Positions 13,151 to 24,126 of a stretch of DNA of 64,000 nucleotides are shown one piece after another. The notes beneath the pieces are model-generated. The model made no database searches. It was not told the DNA's origin and was given only the letters and a program-made list of their open reading frames with translations. Origin of the DNA: Bigelowiella natans CCMP2755 (taxonomy: Eukaryota > Cercozoa > Chlorarachniophyceae); NCBI GenBank assembly GCA_000320545.1, contig ADNK01001162.1, positions 1 to 64,000 of the forward strand, given 5' to 3'. Each line of letters opens with the position of its first letter. Position 1 is the first letter of the stretch. Position numbers and translations under genes: made by a program.

Positions 13151-13886
13151 TCTCTCTCTCTCCCTGTCGTTCAGATTTGATGAAATTTGTTAATTGTAAG
13201 TACGTTTGCAAGCGGCAGTAAACGTCTGCTTTTGCCGTGATTCTAGAATGTTGTCCACCAGAGAACAAAATTCGCGTAGTTGAGGATAGCGTGCACCATA
13301 ATCGATGCTACCGCCGCTGGCAGTACTACTTCCAGCACTAGAAGTTGCCTCCTAAAAGAAGGAAAAGAACACCAGCAGCAGAGAGAACACTCATACTCAT
13401 ATCAACCACATATACTATCTTTCCCCTCTTTTATGTTCCTGGTGGCACTGCTGCTGCTGCATCATTATCGTTCTGGAAGTGCGATTGTCGTATGTAAACA
13501 ACTCCATCACAGCTATAGTAAAGGGACACCACCACCACCACCAGCAGCAATAGCAGCAGTAGCACCAGCAACAACCAATGCGCTTCTTCCATCAACAACA
13601 GTACTTATATAGTGAGAGTACTCCTTTCTTACTTATTACCTGGAACAGGGCATGGGGAATAAATTGGGAAGAAGAATGAGGACCGCTGATCCCTTTCATC
13701 ATCACCAAACTTGCAAGCTTATCAACAACTTCAGTGCTTTTCTGGTCAAGAGCTTGGGCCGCCACATCTATTCTTCCCCTGCGTGTTTTCCCTTCTCCAT
13801 CTATACATTGTATTTAGAAAGAACATCATGAATACCGCAATTTTCTATATTTTCTTTGCAGCATACACTTGTTAATTGTCGCGCGA

Positions 13887-13919
<33 letters not shown>

Positions 13920-14639
13920 TGATACCGCATAGCCTAATATATACCTATATTACTGATCCTCGATCGTTTTTTACAACTGATAGGCAACACGTGGATGTAT
14001 TGTTGTCTTTTTAGCATTTGTTGTATTCATGATGGCGTTCTCACCTTCACTTCCACTGTCCTTCAAACCGCACTTTCTACTACTCTTGCTGTTCTGAAGT
14101 TCTTTTCTAGGCTGGGGAGATCCTCCCCCCATTTTATTTCTGCTGCTATATTCCGGTGATGTAGACGGGGGAAGCATCTGGTGTGCGATACCTTTTTGGC
14201 CTTCTCCCGTTTCATCCACATTCATCGAAGTAGAGTTTGATTTTGCGCTAGTAGCAAGATTAATGATCTGTTTCTTGTTACTATGACCCCCCCCGGTTAT
14301 TCCTCTGGCCACATCGGTTAGAGGAGACACCGAATCGTCGAGGCCAAGACCAACTATAAAATCCCTTCGACGATGATCCTGTATCGTTGCTGTGGTAGTC
14401 TTCCTTCCCCTCTTCTTCTTCTCGCTACTTCTCTTCCTTTTCGGTTGCTGGTTCCACATCCTCTCTCGCCTAGACATGGGTGACGACAACGACGTTCTTT
14501 CTGATGGAGCAAAGAGAGAGGCCAGAAGCTCCTCATCAATTTCATACAAGTCCGGTGGATGGCGATAGATTTTGCTATTCTTCCTCTTCCTTCTCCTGAT
14601 CATGTTGCTGGTGTCACTGCGAATGCCATATTCTTCCAT
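11094..14639 (-). CDS. Nuclear-looking helical-repeat protein, possible FANCE-like C-terminal domain
   Basis: Seven exons, all in phase, give 598 aa: 13991-14639, 13640-13800, 13204-13351, 12676-12779, 12433-12525, 11614-12039, 11094-11309. The first 215 residues are basic and disordered, with clusters such as IRRRKRKNSK and KRKRSSEKKKRGRK that look like nuclear localisation signals. From about residue 270 the chain is predicted helical, with paired amphipathic helices (LREFCSLVDNILESRQKQTF, SRVFFTALLHILKMHPKI, IVEDCILALMCPD). The last exon contains IRAFPKSTKVVTRLAVAG. The order of helical pairs, an HP turn and a terminal FxKSxK motif recall the C-terminal domain of Fanconi anaemia protein E, but this is only a resemblance. 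Poly-Ser tracts in exon 6 come from trinucleotide repeats. The first donor (13991) is weak and was chosen by phase. Confidence 0.75.
12191..12227. repeat. (GTT)n microsatellite in an intron
   Basis: Pure trinucleotide array in an intron of the helical-repeat gene. A (GAT)n array at 12331-12360 lies in the same intron. Confidence 0.95.
13110..13160. repeat. (TC)n microsatellite in an intron
   Basis: Dinucleotide array just downstream, in gene sense, of exon 3 of the helical-repeat gene. Confidence 0.95.
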
Positions 14640-14861
14640 GTGAGTCGATGGTAAGAGTGGAAATGGAGAAGAGATATCTAAATCAAATGTGTAAGAGTAG
14701 GAGGAGGAGGAGGAGGAGGAGGAGGCTGTCGATGATCCTTGGTGGGATGATGATGATGGAGACTGGATGCTAGCATGGCCCAGCGGCCTATGATAATGAT
14801 GATGGTGGTTGCGTTAGTGCGTGCGCGCGCACGTGGATTGTATATGTGTTTATGTATATGA

Positions 14862-14917
<56 letters not shown>

Positions 14918-14981
14918 AGGGTGGTGGGTACACAAACACACACTCAACATACACACACACACACATAAAAATTATATATAC

Positions 14982-15017
<36 letters not shown>
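14640..15017. repeat. Microsatellite cluster between two minus-strand genes
   Basis: Contains (GGA)n at 14699-14724, (GT)n at about 14867-14910 and (AT)n at 14984-15014. It must hold the promoter of the 14639 start and the 3' end of the 175-aa gene, but I see no clear signals. Confidence 0.85.
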
Positions 15018-15021
<4 letters not shown>

Positions 15022-15754
15022 AAATTTCTATATTCATTTAGTTTTAGTAGCTTGCTTCTTCTTTTCTTGATTGACATTGTGCGTTGATCCTTCTTCTTCT
15101 CCGCCGACATCTGTTTCGACTCCTTCCCTGATGAAAGAGGGGCGCTTGCTTCCGAGGCATTATTATCCTCATCATGCAAGCGACGCTTGAGCATCTCGAT
15201 GTATGTTTGGATCCATCCAGTTATCTTATGTTAAATAGTAGTAGCAACACATAGTGTTTGTATACGTGTCACTCATCTGCACAAAAAGAGTCAGTGATTC
15301 CGAAATTCAGAAAATAATATACGCAATGTGATGTTTTAGTTGGGAGTAGTAGGACCGGCGGCATATCTTCCTCCAACTTTTCCACAAGCAACCGTAATTT
15401 CCTGGAAGAAATTGCATGCCTCTCAAAGTACATTCCTACCACAAGATCCTCCAAGATTGCTGGCGGTATACAAGAAGCCCGGATCCTGAAGGATTAGAAG
15501 GAAATTACTGCAAAAACCGATTATCTCCAGAAAGCAACAATCGAAGAAGTGCAGACTACTGACGTCCGTTGTAGCCCTTGGGACCCAGCATCGATAATCT
15601 CTTTTTTCAGCAGAAGCTCCAGGCTGTTCGCTGCCATGAGAGCAATCAGAAGTTCTTTATCCTCCCCGCTACTAGTCTTTCTCTTCCTGGTGGTTTGCCT
15701 TGTCCTGGAGGAGCACACCTTGTAGTTTGTTTCAAAGTTCTTCTTAGAAACCAT
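15018..15754 (-). CDS. Unknown 175-aa basic helical protein
   Basis: Three exons in phase: 15564-15754, 15356-15485 and 15018-15224, stop at 15018. I do not recognise the family. The N-terminus is basic (RTRQTTRKRKTSSGEDK). The middle is helical and hydrophobic-patterned (PAILEDLVVGMYFERHAISS, KLRLLVEKLEEDMPP), and the tail is Lys/Arg-rich (SIKKRRSKLLKL), as in a small nuclear or nucleolar scaffold protein. The ATG at 15754 was taken as the start. The frame stays open upstream to 15871, through an imperfect copy of the start region, so an earlier ATG at 15871 is possible. The exon phases (2, then 0) leave no doubt that this is coding. Confidence 0.65.
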
Positions 15755-15875
15755 TGTCGCAGGGCAAAAGTGCCTTGCTTCTGCAACAAACATGCTTGTT
15801 AAATTAAAAGTTAACTTAAAAGTTCTCCTTATAAACCATTGTCGCAGGAAAAAAACGCCATGCTTCTGCAACTAA
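15729..15875. repeat. Imperfect tandem duplication around a start codon
   Basis: Two roughly 65-bp blocks, about 15730-15795 and 15815-15875, share AAGTTCT.CTTA.AAACC, ATTGTCGCAGG and a GCTTCTGCAAC core. Each holds the same minus-strand ATGGTTT start context for the 175-aa gene. Confidence 0.7.
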
Positions 15876-16084
15876 TTTACGTGTTCGTTCAATAATCTTC
15901 GGACATTAGCGGACACTAACGGGCACTAACGGGCAACAATGCTCTCTCCCCGTTTCCGTGAAGATCTTCACACGTGACTCAATCCTTAGTGGATCTTTTG
16001 ACGCGAAAAAGGGAAGCTAGACGATGGTGAAAGAATCTCTAGCGGGAGAAATTCGAAAGCACAGGTACCTATCCTACGAAGCTT

Positions 16085-16430
16085 GCGTTCGGAAGCTCAA
16101 GCTTTGGTGTGTTCTCAGCGTTCTGAGGTGTGGGGAATTCAGATCCAGCTTGCAAAGCAGGAAATCTTGAAATTTGAGCATCGCTTGGGCAACTGAGAAG
16201 AATGACGAGAAGGTGGAGGCGCTCAAGGGTGCCATTGAAAATTGGACGAGGAAATCCGGAGGAAGGAGGCAGAACTGAAGGATGTGACAAAAGAGTTCAA
16301 GAAGGCAACCCAAGGTTGTGAACTCTGTCAACATCTGAGGAACAATCGGTGTGCTGAGATGTTTTTGATCAAGAAGGAAATGAGAGCAACCAAAGAACTC
16401 TTCACGGAGCAAGGTGCTGAAGGAACTTGA
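16085..16430 (+). pseudogene. Decayed coiled-coil coding relic
   Basis: Three consecutive segments in different frames each read as charged helix: SEVWGIQIQLAKQEILKFEH, then EKNDEKVEALKGAIENW, then DEEIRRKEAELKDVTKEFKK continuing to about 16430. They change frame within a few bases without splice signals. This looks like a gene fragment broken by small indels, at the edge of a compositional island. The parent gene is not recognised. It could instead be chance composition. Confidence 0.4.
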
Positions 16431-16434
16431 CAAA

Positions 16435-17430
16435 TCTTTCGGGTAGCGACTTTTGACATGCGAACAAGAAACGCCAAAAGAACCAGAACCAGAGAAACGT
16501 TTCAGAAAGTTGAACTGCAGTGCAGTCAATTGAACAGGTCCCATTGAACATTGAACATTGAACTTGGCATGCTTGTTGCTGAAAATCACACACAGAGATC
16601 TTTCTTGGTCCACAGCTCACTGGCGGCGCTGCAGGTTGTCACGCGGCTGCTGTGCCATTTGGGTTTTCATGGGTCGATTTTGCCCCACCACAAGCAGAAA
16701 GAAAGAAAGACACATGATGATTTGCTGGGCTTCCAAAGTGTGCACGTGAAACACGCAAAGTGCGAAACGCAGTGCCTCGAGTTTGAAATTTCAAGGAGGA
16801 CTGAAAACTCAAATGTGCGACTGCACTGCTTTGCTTGCTCCCACCAGAGCTAGAGAGGCGAGCGTGATCATCGCAACTGTGTCTAGCTGTCCTGCCCATG
16901 TGGTGGGTGCATGCATGCACGCATGATGCAAACACCACGTTTGCAGTGCACAAAGTGCTAGAGTAGCCCCATGGGCTCCATTCGTGCACATCTGACATGG
17001 TCAACAAATTCATCACATCCGTCTCATCTCATGTTTGCAGCGCACGTGCGCGTGAGCTTTCGTGTGCTCATCTAGTCATGGATTCGGCGCGCTGCATCCT
17101 TGCATTGTCCAATGAATCGGACATTGATTAAATTAAGGGAGCAACCACATCTACGTACACCCATTACACAGGCACACGATTGCATCATGACATGATGAAG
17201 CATGGCGAAGAACACGTAAATGCACGATCTTTTCATTTGCCCTATAGCGGCCACGCGTGACAGGTCACGCGAGACAGACTATGCAATAAATGAAAAATGA
17301 CTGGAATATATTAATCACTATGTACCCAATACACGACGACTTCAGTTAAGTTACCACCGTAAAACTGAGATGGAACTGACAGTGGTCGGGAAATATCTTC
17401 CTTTGTCGCAAACTAGTACTTACGCTTCCA
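16435..17430. other. Island C, CATG/TGCA-rich non-coding DNA
   Basis: From 16540 to 17270 the DNA is rich in GTGCAC, CATG and TGCA words and lacks microsatellites. It sits downstream of the shikimate kinase stop. No gene is supported; overlapping ORFs on both strands are without domains. Confidence 0.55.
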
Positions 17431-18676
17431 TCATCGAAACTTTGAGTGTGTCAGGCGCCTATTTGATGTAACAACGTTGAGCAGGATCGCATAAGTTTGT
17501 TAAAGAGTAACAATTTAAGAGCGCACAAAGACTAAATTACCCGTTCTGGACTAGACGGATTAAAGCCGAAAAATCCTTAGTAGTTGAGGAAGAGAATGAG
17601 TTCAAATTCGCATAATAGTAGTAGCCTACTGATAAAACGTCGTAGAATCAACCTGCTCAGTGGATTTCCAATTCTTATCGCCTCTTGCTATGACAAAGTG
17701 CCAACCCGCGCATTCATTTAACCATGGTATACGTTCTACAAACATACAAAAGTTATTCGTAGGTAAATACACAACTACAATGACAACAACTTACCATTGT
17801 AGGTATCCCGTGTACTTTGTATTGCGTATGCAGGCCTGGTCTTGTCTAGTTCCAGATATGCGACAATATCCTAATGGCGATATTCAGTGATATCACAACA
17901 AAGCCAAAATCCAGAGTATATCCCTATCATCATTTTTATTCACAACCTCAATGTCTCTGACTATCTCTACGACTCGCGGATGGGACTTCAACACTTCCTG
18001 TAAGATTTACGATTTGATTTTTATTGGAATAGTACTTGGGAGCAGAATCAATTTACATTTGGTAAGTACCCTATTTGAGGGAGTTACAACTATACCGCCT
18101 CCACATGCAATAACGGAACCGTAGGGATGCTCATTAAGAATGTTCATGAACACTGAAGGTACAGATATATATCATCTAAAGATTATTCCGAAGGGTGGCA
18201 GATAATGTCTTCTTCCACCTTTATTTTCTGCGTCTCGAAATGCTTTCCATCCGTTTGAATTGATAAAAGACTTTATGTTAGTGCCGATATAACGCTCAAT
18301 TTCCGTATCCACATCGATGACGGATAGTCCAAGCTCAGATCCAGCAGCAGCGCTATCCAAATATGTGACCACAGCAACACCAATCATTTTTTCCGCCAGA
18401 GAAGCAATAAAGGTATATCTTGAACCCACGCAGTATTGAGAAAAAGAGATATACTATAACATAGCAGTCTTGCTTCCCCTTCTTGCTCTTACACTCACGT
18501 CTGCTATTATTGCGAGGTACCACATTCCTAAACTAACTCTACAATGCACCAATCAACCTCCCATCTAACCAACGAAGATCTTCTTGCAATACCTTAGCGT
18601 CGTTTTCCCGGCTCCTCTCATTCCAATTATTACCACAGATGGTTTACCCTTTTGACATTTAACTTTGGCCAAGTCT
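17431..18676 (-). CDS. Shikimate kinase, AROM type, apparently stand-alone
   Basis: Phosphorylates shikimate with ATP in the chorismate pathway. Eight exons are in phase: 18593-18676, 18219-18352, 18070-18152, 17947-17997, 17795-17870, 17653-17735, 17541-17575 and 17431-17458. In order they carry the P-loop IIGMRGAGKTTL, the IDVDTEIE shikimate-binding motif, GWKAFRDAE, the CGGGIVVTPSNR motif, the VVEIVRDIE strand, YLELDKTRPAY and a RIPWLNECAGWHF lid-distal motif. GWxxFRDAE and DKTRPAY are typical of the kinase domain of the pentafunctional AROM protein. However, the frame stops 20 residues after this domain, with no dehydroquinase following, and I see no EPSP synthase upstream. The 5' end is unresolved: an ORF starting at 19027 (MLFPSKLFKRSINLLKIPRN) could be a targeting exon, or the exon may start near 18731. 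Confidence 0.85.
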
Positions 18677-19537
18677 CTAAATAAATCGAGAATTTGATGT
18701 GTTTTTATGTACAAAAACTGGATCTCAACCTGTGTCCAGGATTGATGCTTTCTTCTGGCTGGGCACATGCGTACACATGTGACCATCCGAGCAAGCCAAT
18801 CCCGACTCCGAAAACTATTCCATACAAACCAAATGATGGGAACTCGAGCTATATCAGGTATCATTAGTATGAACACCATTCCTAAGTCCAAAGAGTAGTC
18901 CTGGCAAAGAAGGTCTTCGGCTTGGATGCATTCGCCTTAGGGATGCTGTGAGTTGGGATATGGGTCGATTTCTAGGGATCTTCAAAAGATTTATTGATCT
19001 TTTGAATAATTTGGATGGAAATAGCATGATTAATGAAGAAGGGGGGTTGGTTCTTGAGGGGGGTTCGGCAAGCCGAGCCGATGCTACAGAGAATTGACAC
19101 GTAATTCCTCAGAGATGCTGAGAGACGGGTTCGAGAAAGCTCCAAAAGATCTCGGTATCTAGGATATCATTTAGCCCGAAGGGGGATATTTGACTTGACG
19201 TCAACACTTGTTCCTTGCCGTATGTATTAATTACCCTTTATATCTGGAGGGAAATTATTCCTGGGCGGTAGATTTTGTAATTGGTTCAATTTATGAGATA
19301 TCTACATAAATGTGATGCAATTATAAAATGAGACAACAATAAATGTTTTATGGTAGGAAGAAAATCATGGTTTTAATTCCTGAAAAACATAATATGAGTC
19401 TTGATCTCATTTGCTGACGGCGGCCCAATCTGCCTACCCCCCTCAGGTAGGCTGCCCCACGGCTTCATCGTCATTTACGCGTTTTCATACATCACAAGCT
19501 CCACATTAAACTTTCATATTTGCACTAAAGTAGTACC
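18677..19537. other. Unresolved 5' part of shikimate kinase and divergent promoter to SSR3
   Basis: Holds possible 5' exon(s) of the minus-strand kinase (ORF 19027 to about 18857, basic and Ser/Leu-rich like a transit peptide) and the SSR3 promoter. It also contains a perfect 8-bp inverted repeat, CAAAAGAT-6-ATCTTTTG, at 18983-19004. Confidence 0.45.
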
Positions 19538-20294
19538 ATGTCTGGAGAAGAAGATTATTCTTGGGAAGAAGTGTCCGCAGCCAAGAGCGCGCAAAGCTCG
19601 GGAGGCGCAAATTCCACCTACATTTCGGTCGCCTTTCTTCTCTCCGTCCTTCCAGTGTGTAAGTGAAACCTTTAACTTCTTACCCTAGATTTCAATATGA
19701 TAAGATTTAAGCATAATCCTCATCACTAATTTCGTTTCTGTCGACAGTCCTTTTCTACACAGTCTACAAGCTCCACGACATTCTCGTTGTCTATGTCGTA
19801 GTCACGGCCATCAGTACTGTCCTTCTCTCTACAGCTTATCAAAAAGTAATGACTCGCGAGAAATACAGGTGGGTAAAATCACTTTGATTTCCAAGCTGTT
19901 GGAAATCTCACACGCCGAAATATCTAGATTTCTTTAGAAAATTAAATCATTAATGAATTAACCACAGGCTAATGGGATACCGAAGGGAAGCTGTCAAGAA
20001 CCACCGAAAATATGGATTGACGCAAGCTGAATTCGAAAAGGAACAAAACACCCTCACAAGCAACGAAGCTCTCTACTTTTCTCTCTTCAGGTAGTATTGT
20101 TTAGCATTAAAAAAATTATGCTATCATCTTCTATTCTTAAAACCACTTTTTGGAACAGGAACAATCTCACCTACGTCATCTTCTTCCTATTCTTTGCATT
20201 CTATGCATTCCGAGATATCAACCGTGATTTCTGTTACGCGATATCCGTTGGCCTTTCTTCCGTTCTTGTATGGAAGTTCTCTGACTGGGTCTGA
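19538..20294 (+). CDS. SSR3: Translocon-associated protein gamma subunit (TRAP-gamma)
   Basis: Four exons, all in phase, give 166 aa: 19538-19658, 19748-19868, 19968-20090, 20159-20294. The protein begins MSGEEDYSWEEVSAAKSAQS and has four membrane helices. The first pair is separated by a short loop (STYISVAFLLSVLPVFLFYT, then a VVYVVVTAISTVLLSTAY helix). A charged cytosolic segment with MTREKYRLMGYRREAVKNH and LTQAEFEKEQN follows, then the last pair around NLTYVIFFLFFAFYAFRDIN and ISVGLSSVLVWKFSDWV. Length, topology and the conserved charged segment are those of SSR3, a subunit of the ER translocon-associated complex that aids insertion of some secretory proteins. The start has a clean ATG context and no alternative in frame. 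Confidence 0.93.
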
Positions 20295-21131
20295 GCAAAG
20301 TGATAAATGCACATTAGTTTATGAATTGCAAACTTACTTTATGATAGAATTCGTTTATTAATAAAGTGGATTGAAGTATCCATATTATTGGTGTGTGCAA
20401 GTAAATATTGTGTAATAGTTACTTTATCAATGCTAAATATGTCGTATTGGTACGTTTATTTGTTCGGTTAGCATGCATTATTGCATATATACTAGTATGT
20501 AGCATCATGTGACTTGTCTAACCAGTTGTGACATAGCTTTAATCTACGTTGTGGAAATTAACCACTGCATCGCAGCGCGAATTATATAGCTTCAACGCTC
20601 TAGTGCTATCTAACTATGTGCGTGCGAAGTAATGCTAGAATGCTCACCGCGAGCTAGCATAGCCGCCACGCCACATTATAGCTCTAGAGCTGGTTGTAGG
20701 AGCAGAATGTAGTCAATTGACTATCTAGCAGATTGATGAAAACTTGTAAAAATCAATTCATTTTGCCCGTATACGTCTGATACGATATCGCGAGCAACAG
20801 ACGCTACGGCAGCTAGCAGCGCTAGCTAGAGCGTGTAAGCGCATCAGTGTAGTCATCTAGTCCACACAGTGGTCATGCAGTCTAGCAGTGCATACTAGCA
20901 TATAATTGTACACTAGTACAGAGTGAGTCGCTTATTTACGCGCGGCATTCTATGCAACATTTAGATGTATTGATCGTCGTCATGCTGATACATTATGTGA
21001 TCTGCATTGTAGATTTAGCCATCACTAGTAATCGCTGCACGCGACACATAGAATGACGTACACTAGCTACACATTACAAAGACGTATATGCTAGTATAAG
21101 CTGTCTACTGCGCTGCCGCGATTATCACACA

Positions 21132-21175
<44 letters not shown>

Positions 21176-21395
21176 ACACATGGGTACATGGCATTGGTTG
21201 TTAACCACAAGTTTTGACTTAGTGGAGTGGGTGAAGATGTAGTTAATAGCTAGCTCAGCTGACATTTGCACCCAGCCATGCTTACACTTGTCATGCAGTA
21301 TCAGTACATAGATGCAGTACGATGTACGCAAATGCACGAGTCCGAGAAGCAATGCAGTAGGGCGTCAAGTGTCTGGAACAGGAGGCGTATCTTTC
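20295..21395. other. Convergent spacer, CTAG-rich island D with a (CA)n array
   Basis: Between the converging stops of SSR3 and GH31. From about 20470 to 21120 the DNA is dense in CTAG, GCTAGC, TGCA and CATG. A (CA)n array lies at 21136-21180. An AATAAA-like stretch (TTATTAATAAAG) at 20356-20367 may be the SSR3 polyadenylation signal. No gene is supported. Confidence 0.6.
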
Positions 21396-24126
21396 TCAGA
21401 ATTGGAATTGGCCGGTAGAACCAGTCTTACCAATCTGAATGGGGGCTTTCTCCTTTGCCCCATCTCCAAAAAATGCAGTTGCCTTTACATTACCGAACAC
21501 ATTTGCGCCCTCATATGCTCCCGAAACTGTGAACGTAAGCGTTTTGGATGCATCTGACCAAGTGAATAGGATCGTACGAGTGGATTGATCTGAGTCGGTG
21601 GAGTATCCCATTGTCTCTCCATCATCTTCGGTAAAAAGAAAACTTCCATCAGAACCAGGATAAATGTGGACATTAAGAGGCTGTTCATGTTCCTGGTCGC
21701 TATATTGTAGGACAGGTCCGACGGGGATTATACCGCCAGCCTTAACATAAACAGGAATGTGATCAAGTGCTACATTTTCAAGGCTAATATCAGTAGGTCC
21801 CTGATGAGTTGTTGTGGTGTTGAACTCATACCAAGTACCAACAGGGAGGTAGACGTCGGTCGTGTTGTCTTGCTGGAGTACAGGAGCCACTAACATAGAG
21901 TCTCCGTCCATCCATTCTAGAGTCATATCTTCAGTTTTTGGGTCATTTGTGTACAACATTGACAAAGGCCTCATCATTGGCAAACCGTTCGACTTGAAAG
22001 CACTGTGTGCAAGCGAGTAGTGGTATGGGATCAGCATGTAGCGAAGGTTGAGGGTTTTTCGCATAGCATCCGCAGCTTCATCGCCGTACAAAAATGGAAA
22101 GTGAGGCTCATCATCAAGGGTGGAATGCACGCGCATTATCGGCATAAAGGTCGCATATTGCATCCAGCGCGTGAGTAACAATGGTGTATCATTATCCCCA
22201 TTGAATCCTCCCGTGTCGCAGGTGACAAGATGCGTTCCTGCCAAACCCCAGTTAAGAATGTAACCGGGTTGATTCCTGAGGGAATCCCATGATACCGGTA
22301 CATCTCCTGTCCAAGTTGCTGCCCCCATTCGTTGCATCCCAGGTGTGAAGGAGCGGTTGATTGTCCAGAAGCGTTTCTTACCCGCGCTCTCTTTTGAGAG
22401 TCCTACATACTGAGCCAAATTCCAGTAGTAAAACGCAAAATAGTAACTCTCGCCTTCATCGTTCCAGAAATAATCCACTCCATCAGTAAGGTAGTGATTC
22501 TGCTCGGACATGTACCAATCCCTAACAGCCTCAATGGAGTAGTTGAGATTTCGAGACCCGCCCGGGGCGCCACCACCGTGAGGGGCTGTGACAGTCCAGT
22601 TCTTGCTATGAGCCATCACCAGCAGCTCACTGTTACCGAGGCGTGGCTTCCTGATACCACCAAATCGAATGTGCAAGTCATCGTGATAATGTTTAAGCTG
22701 CGCAGTTGGGTCAGGGAATGTGATATTGTTGTAGCCGAAGTCTTCATAGTCTGGTTCTCCCTGATCCGGCAACGAGTAGTCAGGATGCACAGCGAACCAC
22801 TCAAAGTCTGAAATCCAAGAGTCGATTGGGAAACTCTGCTTTCTGAACGTTTGGAGAACGCCCTCAATATAGTCGCTGTCCTTCCAACCCCATCTTGAAA
22901 CGTGGAAACCGAACGCATATCGAGGAGGCACAGCAGGCCTTCCCGTTAGATCCCAGAGGGCGGAAACACCTTCTGACATTGTTTTGGCTGGGATGAGGTA
23001 TAGATCTAAAGAAGGGCCAGCAACATCCCATTGCAAGAGAGACGCTTCCTGGTTAAATTCCCAACTTGCAGGATAGCAATAAAGGCAATCGACGCTTTGC
23101 TGCTGAGCAGAAACTACAAGAGCACGGTAGCCATCGCTCGACCAGAATGTAGGAGCTTCAAACTCTGTGTTTGTAACCTTAGAAGAGGAAGACTTACGTG
23201 TGAGGGATTGTGCATTTCCGGAACCTGCCCCGTCACCATAGAATCGTGCAGAAGAAGAAGCGCCAAGTTTCAGCTGGATAGGGGCGCCTGGGAAGACCCC
23301 TCCGACAGTGCGGTCCTCTGCATTATGGATCCCTGTCAAAAGATAAAGCAACATAATGAATCGTCTTAAAAAACTTGATGTAAATCGCGCATAAATCCTG
23401 AAAAAAATGAATCTCTGAAAAAAAATGAAGCAAAACCTGAGGTTGATTGCAGTAACCAGCAATTCGTTCCTTGAGAATCCCCGGCTGCAAATACCCAGAC
23501 CTGGTATAATTAGATATTTTAGTATTACTCTGCTAGAAAATAACAGAGTAACAAGGAGAGAGATGAAGAAGTGCAGCAGTTAGGACCACCTTACAATCCG
23601 TTGTGTTATTGCACGTCTCGCAGCATTCCTCCTGGGAGACGCCTCCAATTCCGTCCGGGTATTTTTCAGATCGCGTACCATCATTCACATCGTAGCCCGA
23701 ATATACAGAGGAGCTGCAGGTATCGAAGGATCCCACTTTTGGTTGTGGCACAGTGAAGAGGGATCCAGTTTTAGTGATGACTTTGCCCTTTGCGTCGGTC
23801 ATGGTGAATGCGGAAGACGTCGTATCCATGCTCAAGCTCCCGAACTCTGTGGCAAGGTTAATTAACGTACCCTCCGTGCTAGTTTTGAACGTAGCATACG
23901 AAGCTGGCGTTGATGTCATAGGGTTGGGGATAGATTGCGGTGGTGAAGAAATGTCATTGCTTCGAATTGAGATGCGAAATGCACCCTCTCCGAAAACAGC
24001 AAGCTCAACCCCTACATCTCCAACCCCAAACCATACGCCATGGTCTGTGGGAGCACTTGCCAAGTGAGGGTTGTAAGCGGAAGCTTGATTAACGAATGCA
24101 ACTGCAGCAGCGAGTAACAGAAGCAT
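21396..24126 (-). CDS. Secreted GH31 family alpha-glycosidase with a PAN/apple-like insert
   Basis: Three exons in phase (23590-24126, 23437-23500, 21396-23332) encode 845 aa. Residues 1-18 are a signal peptide (MLLLLAAAVAFVNQASAY). An N-terminal beta-sandwich is interrupted, at about residues 140-200, by a Cys-rich segment with SQEECCETCNNTTDC and TNCWLL, spread over all three exons. The GH31 barrel follows: FGFHVSRWGWKDSDY, WISDFEWF, the nucleophile region VDYFWNDEGESY, the acid/base region TWTGDVPVSWDSLR, and DTGGFNGDNDTPLL. C-terminal beta domains contain MLVAPVLQ and the VYVKAGGIIPVGP loop. Both catalytic Asp residues are present, so it should be active on alpha-glucans or related oligosaccharides outside the cell or in the secretory pathway. 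WNDEGE rather than WxDMNE puts it outside the classic alpha-glucosidase subgroup. Confidence 0.92.
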
